A DNA stretch of 64,000 bases from Manihot esculenta. Taxonomy: Eukaryota; Streptophyta; Magnoliopsida; Malpighiales; Euphorbiaceae. The position numbers were made by a program, and so were the translations under genes. Each line of letters begins with the position of its first letter. The first letter of the stretch is position 1. The notes beneath the pieces were generated by a model, which saw only the letters and a program-made list of their open reading frames with translations, was not told the origin of the DNA and made no database searches. Positions 23,646 to 35,900 of this stretch are shown piece by piece. The DNA lies in contig NC_035171.2 of the NCBI RefSeq assembly GCF_001659605.2, positions 2,300,325 through 2,364,324 on the forward strand, in the 5' to 3' direction.

Positions 23646-26600
23646 ATGCCTCTAATTCAGCGCAAAAAAATTACTGAACCCAGTAAAAGCTCAGCATCTG
23701 ATTTGAAAACAAGAAGCGAGGAAGAAGAAGACAATAGTAACAAAAAGAAACACCAAAAGAAGAACCAGAAGAAACCCACCGGCGGAAGACCACAGGAGAA
23801 GGCCGGAAGCAAACCGAAATGGTCTTGCATAGACGGATGCTGCTGGTTCGTGGGTTGTATATGCATGGTGTGGTGGTTTCTACTGTTTCTATACAACGCA
23901 ATGCCTGCATCTTTTCCCCAGTATGTCACCGAGGCCATCACGGGTCCTCTGTCAGACCCACCGGGTGTGAAGTTGAGGAAAGAGGCATTTAAGGCTAAGC
24001 ATCCAGTGGTTTTTGTCCCTGGGATTGTCACAGCGGGCCTTGAGTTGTGGGAAGGGCACCAGTGTGCTGATGGCTTGTTTCGGAAGCGGCTTTGGGGTGG
24101 AACATTTGGAGAAGTATATAAGAGGTACGAATGATTGAGGTACTCTACTGGTTTCCGAATTATTTTGCTTGTTTATGTATTTGTTTGATGAATTAGAAAT
24201 ATGAATTGCTTTGCTGTATGTAGAAGTTCTTTAAACGTCAACCAGCAATTTTTGAACGCCCTGTAGGGCTTTTCCCTACTTTTTAGTGCTGTTAATGTAA
24301 GTATTACTCGTGTTAAGGCAACGGGTCCCTTGATAGGGAGAAAAACTTTGTTCAGGATAAACTTTTGATTAATTAGTTTGGCTTTAGTTAATTTGTTTCC
24401 TCTTCTTTCTATATATAGGGAGAAGTTCATTGTTATACAACTTGCCAATTTGGATTATGTGTCAGCTACTCAGCTTTGTGTTTTTGACGCCAAGGAAGGA
24501 AGAAAGAAATCTATTTTGCTGAACTATTGATCACTGGAAACAGACATTCTTTTTCGCCATATTTGAAGTTTGATCATTTAACAAGATATCTCAATTAAAT
24601 ATTCAAGTTTGTCAACAGGAGTGTAAACTCTGCATAGTACACTAAACTGAAACAGAAAGCAATCTTTCATGTAAATAATCTGATTGGACATGTCTAAGGC
24701 TCATTGTTAGGAACTCATCACTGTTTCCATCTTCCTTCTACTGTAAGATAAAATGTAATGGAGTTGAACTTTGGCTTAGTTGCAGTATACACAAGTGGAA
24801 AGGATTTTATAAAACCTTTTTATTTTTCTTATTAAGAAAAAAAAATGTGTGCTACAATTGTAGGGGCCTAGGAATTGCTGATTCAAATTAGATATCGTTG
24901 GTAGCTTTCTCGCTATCTGCTGTGTTATGCTTTTGGTAATTAATCCAGCACCTTTCTACTGTTCTCTTGGATATTTTGCAGACCTCTCTGTTGGGTAGAG
25001 CATATGTCACTAGACAATGAAACTGGATTGGATCCTCCAGGCATAAGGGTTAGACCTGTCTCTGGACTTGTGGCTGCTGATTACTTTGCTCCAGGCTATT
25101 TTGTGTGGGCAGTTCTGATTGCTAACTTGGCACACATTGGATATGAGGAGAAAACAATGTATATGGCCTCATATGATTGGAGACTTTCATTTCAGAACAC
25201 TGAGGTTTTTCTTTGTTCCTTTTTTTCCCCATCTTGAATTTCTAGATTGTGTTATAGGCCTGTGGAATTTAATATTCTAGTATCTGTCCTTTCCAAGCAT
25301 AAAATTATAAATGATCATATATCTAATAAACTCAATTAATCAGGTCCGTGATCAAACATTAAGCCGCATGAAGACTAATATAGAAGTGATGGTTGCTACC
25401 AATGGTGGGAATAAAGCCGTTATTATTCCACACTCTATGGGTGTTTTGTACTTTCTGCATTTCATGAAGTGGGTTGAGGCACCAGCTCCATTGGGTGGAG
25501 GCGGTGGGCCAGATTGGTGTGCTAAGCATATCAAGGCGGTGATGAATATTGGTGGTCCCTTTTTAGGTGTTCCAAAAGCTGTTGCAGGGCTTTTCTCTGC
25601 TGAAGCTAGGGATATTGCAGTTGCCAGGTTTTTGCAGTGATCTTCCGATAGATTTTTTAGAGATAAATGTAGCTTGCTAGAGATTACAAATATTCTTTGC
25701 CTGTGGATTAAAGAGAATCAAAATTTGCATAAGAGCTGTGCATTTTTCAGGAGTAAATTTTCCCATGGATAATGAAAACATGACTTTTAACCCTTATCAA
25801 TCCATTCATCTTGCTTCAGCTATTCTTTTTAGGCTGCCATTGGAATGACGTAAGTTGTTTTTTTTTTTTTTTGACCAGGTATACCCCATATCCATTTTAC
25901 CTTAAGACTACTTGTTAGAGGTCTGGGGAGCTTGTATTACACGGGAGGAGAATCCTATACCTCATATCCATTTTACCTTAAGGCTACTTGTTAGAGGTCC
26001 GGGGAGCTTGTATTACGCGGGAAGAGAATCCTTTTGATGGGTTTGTGAAAGAATGCATTTATGGACTTGACACAATCCAACCCAAAGCTTTAGGCTATGA
26101 GTTTATGTGTTCTTCCCACTTATATGTCTTTCACTAATCTCGTCTCTTCCATGAATTCTAACACTAGTGTATTGCCAACATTATCAAATGTTTGTTAAGC
26201 TATGTCGGTTTATCCTACTGACAACTGAAATTGTAGTTTTCTAAGCATATGTTTCTCTTATTCTGGTTATTAGTAATCTTCTCTCAAGAGAAATCTCACC
26301 CTGTTTAAATGTATGGCCTTTTAATATTAAAGGCTTAAAGTTCACTGTCACATTGTTGATAACCTTCATTTGGCCGCTAGTCACCAGTCTAGTTCTAATC
26401 GGAAGCATTTCCGTCTCATAATATGTGAGCTTCTGGGATTTTTTAATCTGTTTATAGACTTTGACTGTCCCTGCTCTATTCATCTGTTTTCAAATTTAAA
26501 GCTAGTGGTTTGCCACCAGATTCTCCTTTTTTTCTTTTTCTTTTTTTTTCTCAAATGAAAAAAAATTCTCTTCTATTGCTTATAGTGTATCATACACACT

Positions 26601-28660
26601 ATTGTTTTCATAGTGGGTAATTGCTCTTCGAACGTACATGATGATTGTTCTTATATGCATTTACTCTTAGTCAGCTTTTATGTAGCAAATATTCTGAGTT
26701 ATATTCCCAACATGCAGGGCCATTGCACCAGTTTTCTTGGATAAAGATATCTTTTCCCTTCAGACCTTGCAACATGTAATGAGGATGTCTCGCACGTGGG
26801 ACTCGACCATGTCCATGATACCAAGAGGTGGGGCCACTATTTGGGGTGATCTTGATTGGTCACCTGAGGAAGGTTACACTCCTAGCAAGAGAAGGCAAAG
26901 AAACAATGACACCAAGAATGATATCCAAGAAGTGATTGAAAATGGGATTTCTCAAAAAAAGAGTGTTAAATATGGGAGAATTATATCATTTGGCAAAGAT
27001 GTAGCGGAGGCACAATCATCTCATATTGAGAGGATTGAGTTTAGGGTAAGTGTTTTTATTTTACCAACTTTGGTGAGAAGCAGAGCAATTTTTCAAATTT
27101 TGAACTAGCTGTACATGTTTCTTCGACATGTTGCCAAGTTATGCGCATTTGGTATGTTTTGCATTGCTCTGTTGCCTTTGCTTTTACAATCAGGATGCTG
27201 CAGTTTAACTTCTTTAATTATTGTCTTAATTTGTATGGTTGATTCTTAACTGCTGCCGTAATTTTTTTTGCTATCTCAATATTGCAGGATGCGGTTAAAG
27301 GTCGTAGTGTTGCAAACAGTACTTGTCGTGATGTGTGGACAGAGTACCATGAAATGGGATATGAAGGTATTAAAGCTGTTGCAGAACATAAGGTTTATGG
27401 CACGGGATCTCTTCTAGATCTGCTTCATTTTGTAGCCCCAAAAATGATGGAGCGTGGTAGCGCTCATTTCTCTTATGGAATTGCTGAGAACTTGGATGAT
27501 CCAAAGTACAATCACTACAAATATTGGTCAAACCCCCTGGAAACAAAGTGAGATGCCATACTTTTATCAACTATTCTTAGAAAATATGATTTGAATTTTC
27601 TTCTTTGTAACAGCCCTTAAATATGTTGGCTATAGCAATATCACTTACTGCGTAGTATGCAAGCCGACATTTCAGTATGTCTGCTTACCTACTGCTTTAA
27701 GTTGGTAAATATAAGTATATAAGTGGCTAAATTTCTGAAAGAAGCTAAATTTTTTGTGCTTCAGGATATTATTCAAATTCAAAATTTTATAGTGCTACAG
27801 CAATATAGATCCTAGGAGTTGATTTGGACAATTAAATGGCTATTGTGGTCAAAGGAATGGTCACTTGATATATTTCTGTAATGAAGAAAGGTAGCTTTTT
27901 TACTCTTGTTTGTTTATAGTAGTTCCATAGAAAAAATATTCATTATGATAATTGGCATCATCTTGAATTTTGTATAGTTTAGCATGGTACACCTATATCT
28001 TGATTTCTTTTCATCTAATCGTTGTAAAAAAATTTGCCTTTAATATCTGTTTTGAACTTGCATGGCTTTCTCTCTCTTTAAATGCTGTTCAATTAGCTGA
28101 TTGAGCTACTAAGGCATGGCAATCAGAACATGGTCTTCTTATTGATTATGCTTCATCTGGGATGATGGTTTTACAGGTTACCCAATGCCCCAGAAATGGA
28201 AATTTTTTCAATGTATGGAGTTGGCATACCAACAGAAAGAGCTTATGTTTACAAGTTATCTCCTTCTGCTGAATGCTACATTCCATTTCAGATAGATACA
28301 TCAGCTGATGGGGAAGACGAAGAGAGCTGTTTGAAAGATGGAGTTTACACTGTTGATGGGGATGAGACTGTTCCTGTTTTAAGTGCAGGCTTCATGTGTG
28401 CTAAAGCTTGGCGCGGGAAAACCAGATTCAATCCTTCAGGAAGCCGAACATACATTAGGGAGTATAATCATTCTCCTCCAGCAAATTTTCTGGAGGGCCG
28501 GGGCACTCAAAGTGGCGCCCACGTTGATATAATGGGAAATTTTGCTTTAATTGAGGATATAATGAGAGTTGCAGCTGGTGCTACAGGAGAAGAGCTGGGA
28601 GGTGATCAAGTTTATTCAGATATCTTTAAGTGGTCTGAGAAGATCAACTTGCCATTGTAA
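23646..28660 (+). CDS. PDAT1: Phospholipid:diacylglycerol acyltransferase (complete)
   Basis: Six coding exons: 23646-24124, 24982-25204, 25344-25627, 26718-27045, 27288-27547 and 28177-28660. All borders are GT/AG and the frame is intact for 685 residues, the usual PDAT length. The enzyme moves an acyl group from the sn-2 position of phosphatidylcholine to diacylglycerol, making triacylglycerol at the ER without acyl-CoA. The N-terminus is basic and Ser/Glu-rich (1-60), followed by one membrane segment (about 65-85, WFVGCICMVWWFLLFLYNAM). The rest is the LCAT-like alpha/beta-hydrolase domain. It has VVFVPGIVTAGLELWEGHQC with the lid region, the nucleophile motif PHSMG (Ser265), GDETVP (Asp587) and GAHVDIM (His640), so the catalytic triad is complete. 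PDATs matter for unusual fatty acid storage in Euphorbiaceae oilseeds (family knowledge). PDAT1 versus a paralogue is not resolved. Confidence 0.96.
25881..26032. repeat. 76-bp tandem duplication in PDAT intron 3
   Basis: Copies at 25881-25956 and 25957-26032 share 'catatccattttaccttaag' and 'gagcttgtattac'. They differ at a few sites, so the duplication is not brand new. Confidence 0.85.
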
Positions 28661-29410
28661 ATGCAAGGTAGTGCCTAAAATTTTTAACATTAGAGTATTT
28701 TTCTCTTGGCTGTAGCCATTTGAGGTTGCCCAACTAAGCTTTCATCTGGTCTCTTATCCAAAACTCATACGGAAGAAAGCTGCAAAGCTGGCTGCAGCAC
28801 AGCAGATTTCGCTTTGATGTAAAGTTGAGCTGCATCTGTTGTTGTTGCTTTTATTAGGATAATCACTTGATATACATTTCTGTACTTTTTACCTGGAATT
28901 TTTAAAATTGAAAATTATATACTTTAGCTTGTCTTTGGAAATTGGAAGTTGTGTAATATCTGAATGATCTCCTTTTGCTGAAATCACCAAAAACAGTCTC
29001 AGAACTTTTTTCCTGCTTTAAAAGGCACATACAATGATTAGATACTGACCATTAATTATGGCAGTATCTACATAGGACCTACCATAATCGATAAATATCA
29101 CCTAGACCCAGTCGAACCCTTGTAGGAGGGGCGGGTTCAAGGCCTATCAGTATCCACTGCACAAGTTGGTACGCAATCTTACCCACAATCAAGTAGGCCG
29201 GACCGATTCGGGTTCAGACTCATCAGAGAGGAATCGGTTCATCTGACGTGATAGAAAATAGGAGAACAGTTCTAACTATGCAGTGACCCTATCAGCACAA
29301 GCGTCGGAAAATGATTAAATGGTCGCCTGATGATGGAGAAAAAGCAGGTACGTCCATACGTAGGACTCTGCCTGATAGTGACAGGTGGTACTGTAGCAAA
29401 GTGACGATTA
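28661..29410. other. PDAT 3' UTR and unassigned GC-richer block
   Basis: 28661 to about 28930 is the probable PDAT 3' UTR. 29040-29410 is markedly richer in G and C than its surroundings and looks like transposon remnant (LTR-like), but I find no ends or duplication to prove it. Confidence 0.4.
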
Positions 29411-29770
29411 TGCATCCTTAAAGAATAAGAGAAAAATGAATAAAAGAGAGAGGTGTGAACCATTACAGCCAAACTTACTCTTATACGCCTAAACCCTTCC
29501 TCTTTATGAATCTTAGATCATAAAGTAAGATAGAATTATTATATATATAATGGTTATATTATAAAATTTTTGCAATAAATATAACTTGTCTGCATCATTA
29601 AAGAATAAGAGAAAAATGAATAAAAAAGAGAGACGTGAACCATTACAACCAAATTTACTCTTATACGCCTAAACACTGCCTCTTTCTGAATCTCAGATCA
29701 TAAAGTATGATAGAATTATTATATATATAATGGTTATATTATAAAATTTCTGTAGTAAATATCACTTGTT
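29411..29770. repeat. 180-bp tandem duplication
   Basis: Two adjacent copies, 29411-29590 and 29591-29770, with exactly 180-bp offset. They share 'aaagaataagagaaaaatga' and 'atagaattattatatatata'. About a dozen differences are visible. Confidence 0.88.
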
Positions 29771-30640
29771 TTACGTCAGGGTACATCCATTAGCTGAGTA
29801 TGCACTGTGCTTATGATCCTCAGTTTACTTCAAAAACCCTCCTCAAGATATTAACAATTGATATAATTGCTAGTGAATCTCATTATATTCCCACTTTGGA
29901 TGATTGAAATAGCTAGGTCTACCAATGAACTTTAGAAATTTTGCCTGTAATGGGAATCAGAACCTTCTTTATATGCAGACTGTCTCGAAAAATCAACATG
30001 CTTGACCATCTTTTTTTATCATGAGAATGATTTTCCTTTTTCCAGGACATCACAAGGAAACAAGAATGTTCTAAACTTTTGGGAAACAAGTTGGTTCTGA
30101 GACAAAATCATTTATATAAATTGAAACTGTGAATATAAATTATCTTAAATATTCACAAAATTATTTATATGTGTAAAGTTGGCAAGGAGCTGCCACTTGC
30201 TTGTGTTGAGAAAATTATGTTGATTATTTTCTTATATTTTAATGTTTTTTTTATTTAAATATACTGTTCTTTAAAATTTATTAATTCTAATTTTTTAAAT
30301 TAATTTATTTACATCAAAAAATTATTCAAAGTTATAAGATATAATAATAAATGAAATATACTGTAAATAATAATTAAAATAGTTATAATATTTATTATTA
30401 TATAATAAAAAATTATATATATACATAATAAATAATTATATTTTAGATTTATACTTTTAAATATTTTATAATAAATTAATATATTTATTCTTTATTAATA
30501 TTTTTATAATTACTGTATCAACTATCAATTATAATTCGTTATGCACTTAATTATCATAACTGTGTCAACGGTATCTAACAACTAAATCAGATAAATAAAA
30601 GCAGAGGAAGGGTGTACATGGTTACTATAGACCCCTTCCA
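29771..30640. other. AT-rich spacer upstream of the CID4-like gene
   Basis: No gene is seen. The CT-rich leader of the next gene begins at about 30640. Confidence 0.4.
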
Positions 30641-30649
30641 CTGAATCAT

Positions 30650-31000
30650 TCCTCCTTCCTTTCGTGGTCTTTTCAATTCGTCGCCTCGCTTTCTATTTTT
30701 CACAATTTTCTTCTCAAAAATCAGCAGCACCTCTCCCTCCCTCCCTTTCTTCCTCCATCTTCTCTCCCAGTCTCTCGATTACATCGAATCCTCTCTCTTC
30801 CTCTTTTGCTCTATAAGGTCCTATACATTGTTCCATGGAGCTACCTCGTGCTTCGTGCTCTTGATCCTTCGCGCTTTCGAGCCCTAAAACGAAAAGCTTT
30901 ATCCCTAACCCTAACTGGCAGGCCCTATTCCCTCTCGCTCTTTTCTCAAGCTTAAGGCGGTTTCTGCTAAAACTACTGATTTAATCAAACCATATTTAAG
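30650..31000 (+). promoter_or_regulatory. 5' UTR exon of the CID4-like gene
   Basis: A CT-rich leader ends at a strong donor (CATATTTAAG|GTAAGG, exon end 31000). A 1.9-kb leader intron then runs to the acceptor TTCTTGTAG|GCTAG, exon start 32914, 30 bp before the ATG. A long first leader intron is common in plant housekeeping genes and often raises expression. The upstream end is approximate. Confidence 0.65.
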
Positions 31001-32943
31001 GTAAGGATCGTGCTCTCGCTATTTCTTGGTCTGTAATTTCTTTGCTGTTTGCTTATTTATTGAGGTTTTTTCGAATTTTAGAAGCTAATAAGTCTGGTAA
31101 TTGTGATAGGGGGTGCTACAATAATAGTTTTTAGTTTCCAATTTAGGGGTTTTAAATGGTTCTGAATATGGGATTGGTAAATTATAGTTGTTATTTCTGT
31201 GTCATTAATTGTACCTTCTGTAAACCCGAAGAGGAAAATTGTTATTAATGCATGCTAATGGGTTTTCTTAGTTATGCATGATTGTTTAGTCATTAATTTT
31301 TGAACTTTCTGTATACAAATGCTCTTTTGTTGTCTTAGGTATGAATGTAGTCTGTTGCTGAGGCCATATTTTTTTGGTTTGGAAGATGTAATCCAAGTGT
31401 TATGCTGTTCATTTTTTTTGCTTTTTTATTTGTTGGTGCTGTACCTTTCTTCTTGTTTACTCAGTTGTTGGTGATTTGAGCCTTAGAGGCATTGCTTATG
31501 ATTTTACTGCAACAGACTTTTTTTTGATGTGTATATGTAAGTGCATGTTTAGTTATAAAATAATTGCTGAATATGTACTTATAATATATAATTTATGAAT
31601 ATGCCTTCTTTGTGTATCAGTTGTTGAATCTGAGCTTCTGTTAGACAAAGTCCATTTTAAGTGATGGAGTTGGGATATCTCTTGGCTTTACAATTATGAG
31701 TTGATCTCATGGAACTTGGTCGTGTCTTGTTTCCATTTCTAAGTTCTGTTCCTTTTTCTGATGTTAAAACATGCATGTGCCAGTGTCCTGTATGCTTAGA
31801 TTTGTAAACTCAACTGAACTCAATCAAGCGATAATCTTGATCCAGTTGATGTCAGCCCTATGGATCTTTTCCTTCATTCTTTGGTCCAAGGCAACACCCA
31901 TACAAAGGCTTGGTACAGTGCATTCATTATTATACCTATAAAACAGATGCATAATTTTTTTGGTTGTACTGGCCAGTATAATTTATTTTCTCATTCATAA
32001 TGTATTTTTAGCATACTTGATTTAGGATCCAGTCTGTGGTTGCTTAGATTTTGTGAAAAGGTGAAAACAAGGATCAGCATTTGCCATTTGATTTGGATTA
32101 TGGGATAAGGTAAGCCATTAAAGCAAAGAATTGCTAGGAATTTAGTAAAAGGGTTGGAGTAGGTTTGTAGACAACCAATTTCTTTAATTTTTGCGTTTTA
32201 GGGAGATGTTATGAAGAATTGTGCTGAAATTTAGGTTTTATATTAAGAAAGAGATATAGTAACCACTGGCTGGTTGTGAGTAGTTGGAGACAGAGCAGTG
32301 CAGAAGGAATTATAGTGGAAGGGGGAGAATACGAGATGATGAAGAATTACATAGGTTGAAAAGAAACTCTTTTTATTATGGTTTGGGAAAACTGAACTAC
32401 TGTCTACTGCCTACTCAATGCTTTATGTGCTTTCCTTAATACTTTATAGGCTCCCAGTCTTTGATATCATTAAGAAACTAGGTCTGATTTGTAAGTTAAT
32501 GTGGTTGAATGCTTTGGTGAGAATACTAAGCTGGAGGTGCATGTGAGGTCTGATATGATAATAAACCATGTTATGGAAAATGCCTTAACAATGGCTACTG
32601 GTGCATCCTTTTTTTTATTGTTATGAATCAGCTGGCTAGATCGATCTCCTCCAGTCCTATCCCCAACTTCCTACCTCTACCTCCTTCCTTCCTGCCCAAA
32701 AAAAAAATTGAGGCATATTGTTGGCAACTTGGTATTGTGCTATTGCTAAATCAAAACTCGTACACTTATGCAATATGTGTGATTATGTTTAATATAAATT
32801 CAGATAAAGCAAACTTAAGTAGCAATTCCTGGACAATAGTAATAAGCAATTAATTTTTTTATTTTGTTCTGGCTTCTCCTGCACTGTGCATCTCATTATT
32901 TGAGTTCTTGTAGGCTAGACCATCAGGGGGTGCTGCTGTCAAG

Positions 32944-35900
32944 ATGAGTTTGCAACAGGCTGCGCAGCCCAAATATGCTAATGGATTTGGTCGTAGAAGA
33001 GTTGAAAAGGAAGGTGGTGTAAGATTGGAGAATAAGCTACAATCTGGGAAATCAAGTCTGAGTAGATCAAGTAATTAAAATAAACTTTTTTATTAGTTCT
33101 TCTTGTGAACTCTACATTATAGCCTTCCTAACATTTTGTTTTGTCGGTGCAGTGGCTGGTGCCAAAGTTGGAATTCATGAGAGTCCTTCTCGTGATCGGC
33201 TGGTATATTTGTCAGCTTGTCTTATTGGACATCCTGTGGAAGTCCACCTGAAAAATGGATCCATATATTCTGGGACATGTTATACAACAAATGTTGAAAA
33301 GGAATTTGGTATGTTCTTTTTTTTTTTTTTTTTTTTTTTTCTTTCTCGAAAAGGATAAAAAACTTCTTTGAGGAAAAGCACCATTCTTAGACCGTCTGGC
33401 ATTGAGTTTCTGGGCAAAAAAGCGCTTTCTGGAAAAAAATATTTTAGATGTTAAGAAAAGCAGTTTGAAAAATGAGTTATTATCTTGGAGTTCTTGCTGC
33501 TAATATATATCAATATTTAATATGTACTGGCATATTTAACAAAGTGCTTTTTCAGCAGCAACTTTAATTATAGTACCCATCAGAACTGGTGCTTTTGAAA
33601 AAAGTATATTGGTAAAAGCTATTTTGTTGTTTTAGATTAAATCGTGTCAAATTTAATTTTGAAACACTGCTAATACTCTTTAACTAGTGTATTTAGGAAA
33701 ATGCTTTTCTCGACTGATCTTCAACAACAATGCCAAATATACTCTTACAGGTGTAAATTGAATTAATCTACACATTCTATAGAAGATGTGTAATTCATCA
33801 GTCTATTCCTTCTGATCATTCATTTGCCTGTCTTTTCAGCAATTATTCTGAAAATGGCTCGCTTGACAAAGGATGTTTCTTTTCGAGGGCAGAAGGCAGA
33901 AACCCTTAGCAAGGCTCCTTCAAAGACTTTAATTATACCTGGCAAAGAAGTTGTACAAGTGCTAGCTAAGGTTCAGCTATGTTCTCTTTCCTGCAATGCT
34001 GTAGTTCTATATATTTGTTCTCTTCTGGTTGAACCTGATTATAGGCAGCAATCTTTTTTTTTCTCTCCTTTTTTTTTTTGGTTGGTGTGGGGTAGGTGAG
34101 TGTTGTTATTTAGTTGAATCATACCATACGCGTTTATCTCATGCTTTTTTGATCATCAGTGATTTGATCAATGGTGCCAGGATGTGTCTGTAACCATGGA
34201 TGGGATAAACCATGAGTTTCAGTATGGAAAGCAGCAGGAGCTTATGATAGACTCCTTTATATCACAATCTCGTCACGTCGAAGTGGAGAGAGAGCTGGAA
34301 CCATGGGTCCCTGATGGAGATGACCCACAATGCCCTGATTTGGAGAATATATTCAATGGCCCTCAGAATAGGTATTTGTAGTAACATTTTTATATCCCTA
34401 TATCCATCTATAATTGTTTTTTTGTTTTACATATTTCTCTGCTTGAGATGGATCATGAATGGAATACTTTTTGCCTTTGCTTTCAGCAGTCTGTAGTTTT
34501 TGGATCATATTGTACTCGTATATCCCTATTTTCCATTAGCCAGAATTAGAGCACATATCAGGAATCATTTTATGGGAAATTATAGAAATATAGTCTTGGA
34601 ATGATAACTAACTATCAAATAAAAACAAACAGATGTTTGCTTAACTGTGGTGAAGTCTCCCAGGATATATATCATTTGTAGCTTGCTGTTTCTGATTGAT
34701 AGCCAAATATATATTTGAATGCTTTCATGCTATGTGTTGAAAATAATAGGCATTGAGCATTGGCACACTGACAAAAGCAGGAATTATATCTTTGTATTTT
34801 GAGTGCAAGAAACTTGAAAGGAAATGGTGATTAAGGTTTAAGGAGACTAGGTATGCATAAGTATTTTGGATGGGAGCTTTGGGGATTTAGAATCTACATT
34901 CTCCTTTCCTAACCAATCTGCTAATTAGAATCATAAATATGTATATGTTTTCTGTTCCTTTTCATAAATCTCTTAATAGTTGACACTCCATTGATGTTTG
35001 ACTGATATGATGGTTGTGGATTATTTCTTTTAAGTAGGGGCTGGGATCAGTTTGAAACAAATGAAATGCTATTTGGAGTAAAAAGCACCTTTGATGAAGA
35101 ACTTTATACTACAAAGCTGCAGAGGGGTCCACAGATGAGAGAGTTGGAGAAGAAAGCTATGAGAATGGCAAGAGAAATTGAGGGTGAGGATACACAAGAC
35201 CTTCATTTAGCTGAGGTGAGATCATCTCTTTGTCCTTTATAGAATTTTTTCTGGTTTATTCAGTTGTGGAATTTTAAAATGTTTTTGTATCAATTTGTTC
35301 TACAGGAAAGAGGTATCCAACTTCATGAAGATTTTGATATTGATGAAGAGACCAGATTCTCATCTGTATATAGAGGTATAGGAATTGACGATAGTGGATA
35401 TGATGAAACTGAGGACATAATGTTGGATTCCCTGAATGATGAAACTTTTGGAGGTACATCTGCTCCTTCCACTATGAAGTATGCAGATTTGACCCATGGG
35501 AAGAGTAATGAAGGAGCTCGATGCATATCAAGTTCTTCCTTGGTAGGTGTTCTTTTGTATCCTCTATTGTTGAATTCAAGTGGAGGTTTTTTGGCTGCAA
35601 AAAACTGGGTGTTTCTGATCTATCATACTTATTGTTAATAATCATGACTCATGAAATTGTATTATGATCTTTATGGCTTTGTTTCTTCCTTGTAACTCAG
35701 TTTTAAATCAAGTATTGTATATTTATGAATTGTTACGAGATGTCAAGATGGTTCATAGGGCACAGAAAGCATCTTGATCACCTAACCTAAAAGGGGTGAA
35801 TGGAGGGTTAGTACTTAGTAGGGTAATGGAGGTGCTCATTATCACCACATTTATCCTTCTTGACCTCAAAATTCCTTAAAAACAATTGGTGGTTTAAAGA

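Noticed and set aside
23657..24031. 124-codon minus-strand frame over PDAT exon 1
   Set aside because: It is an antisense shadow of a well-supported coding exon.
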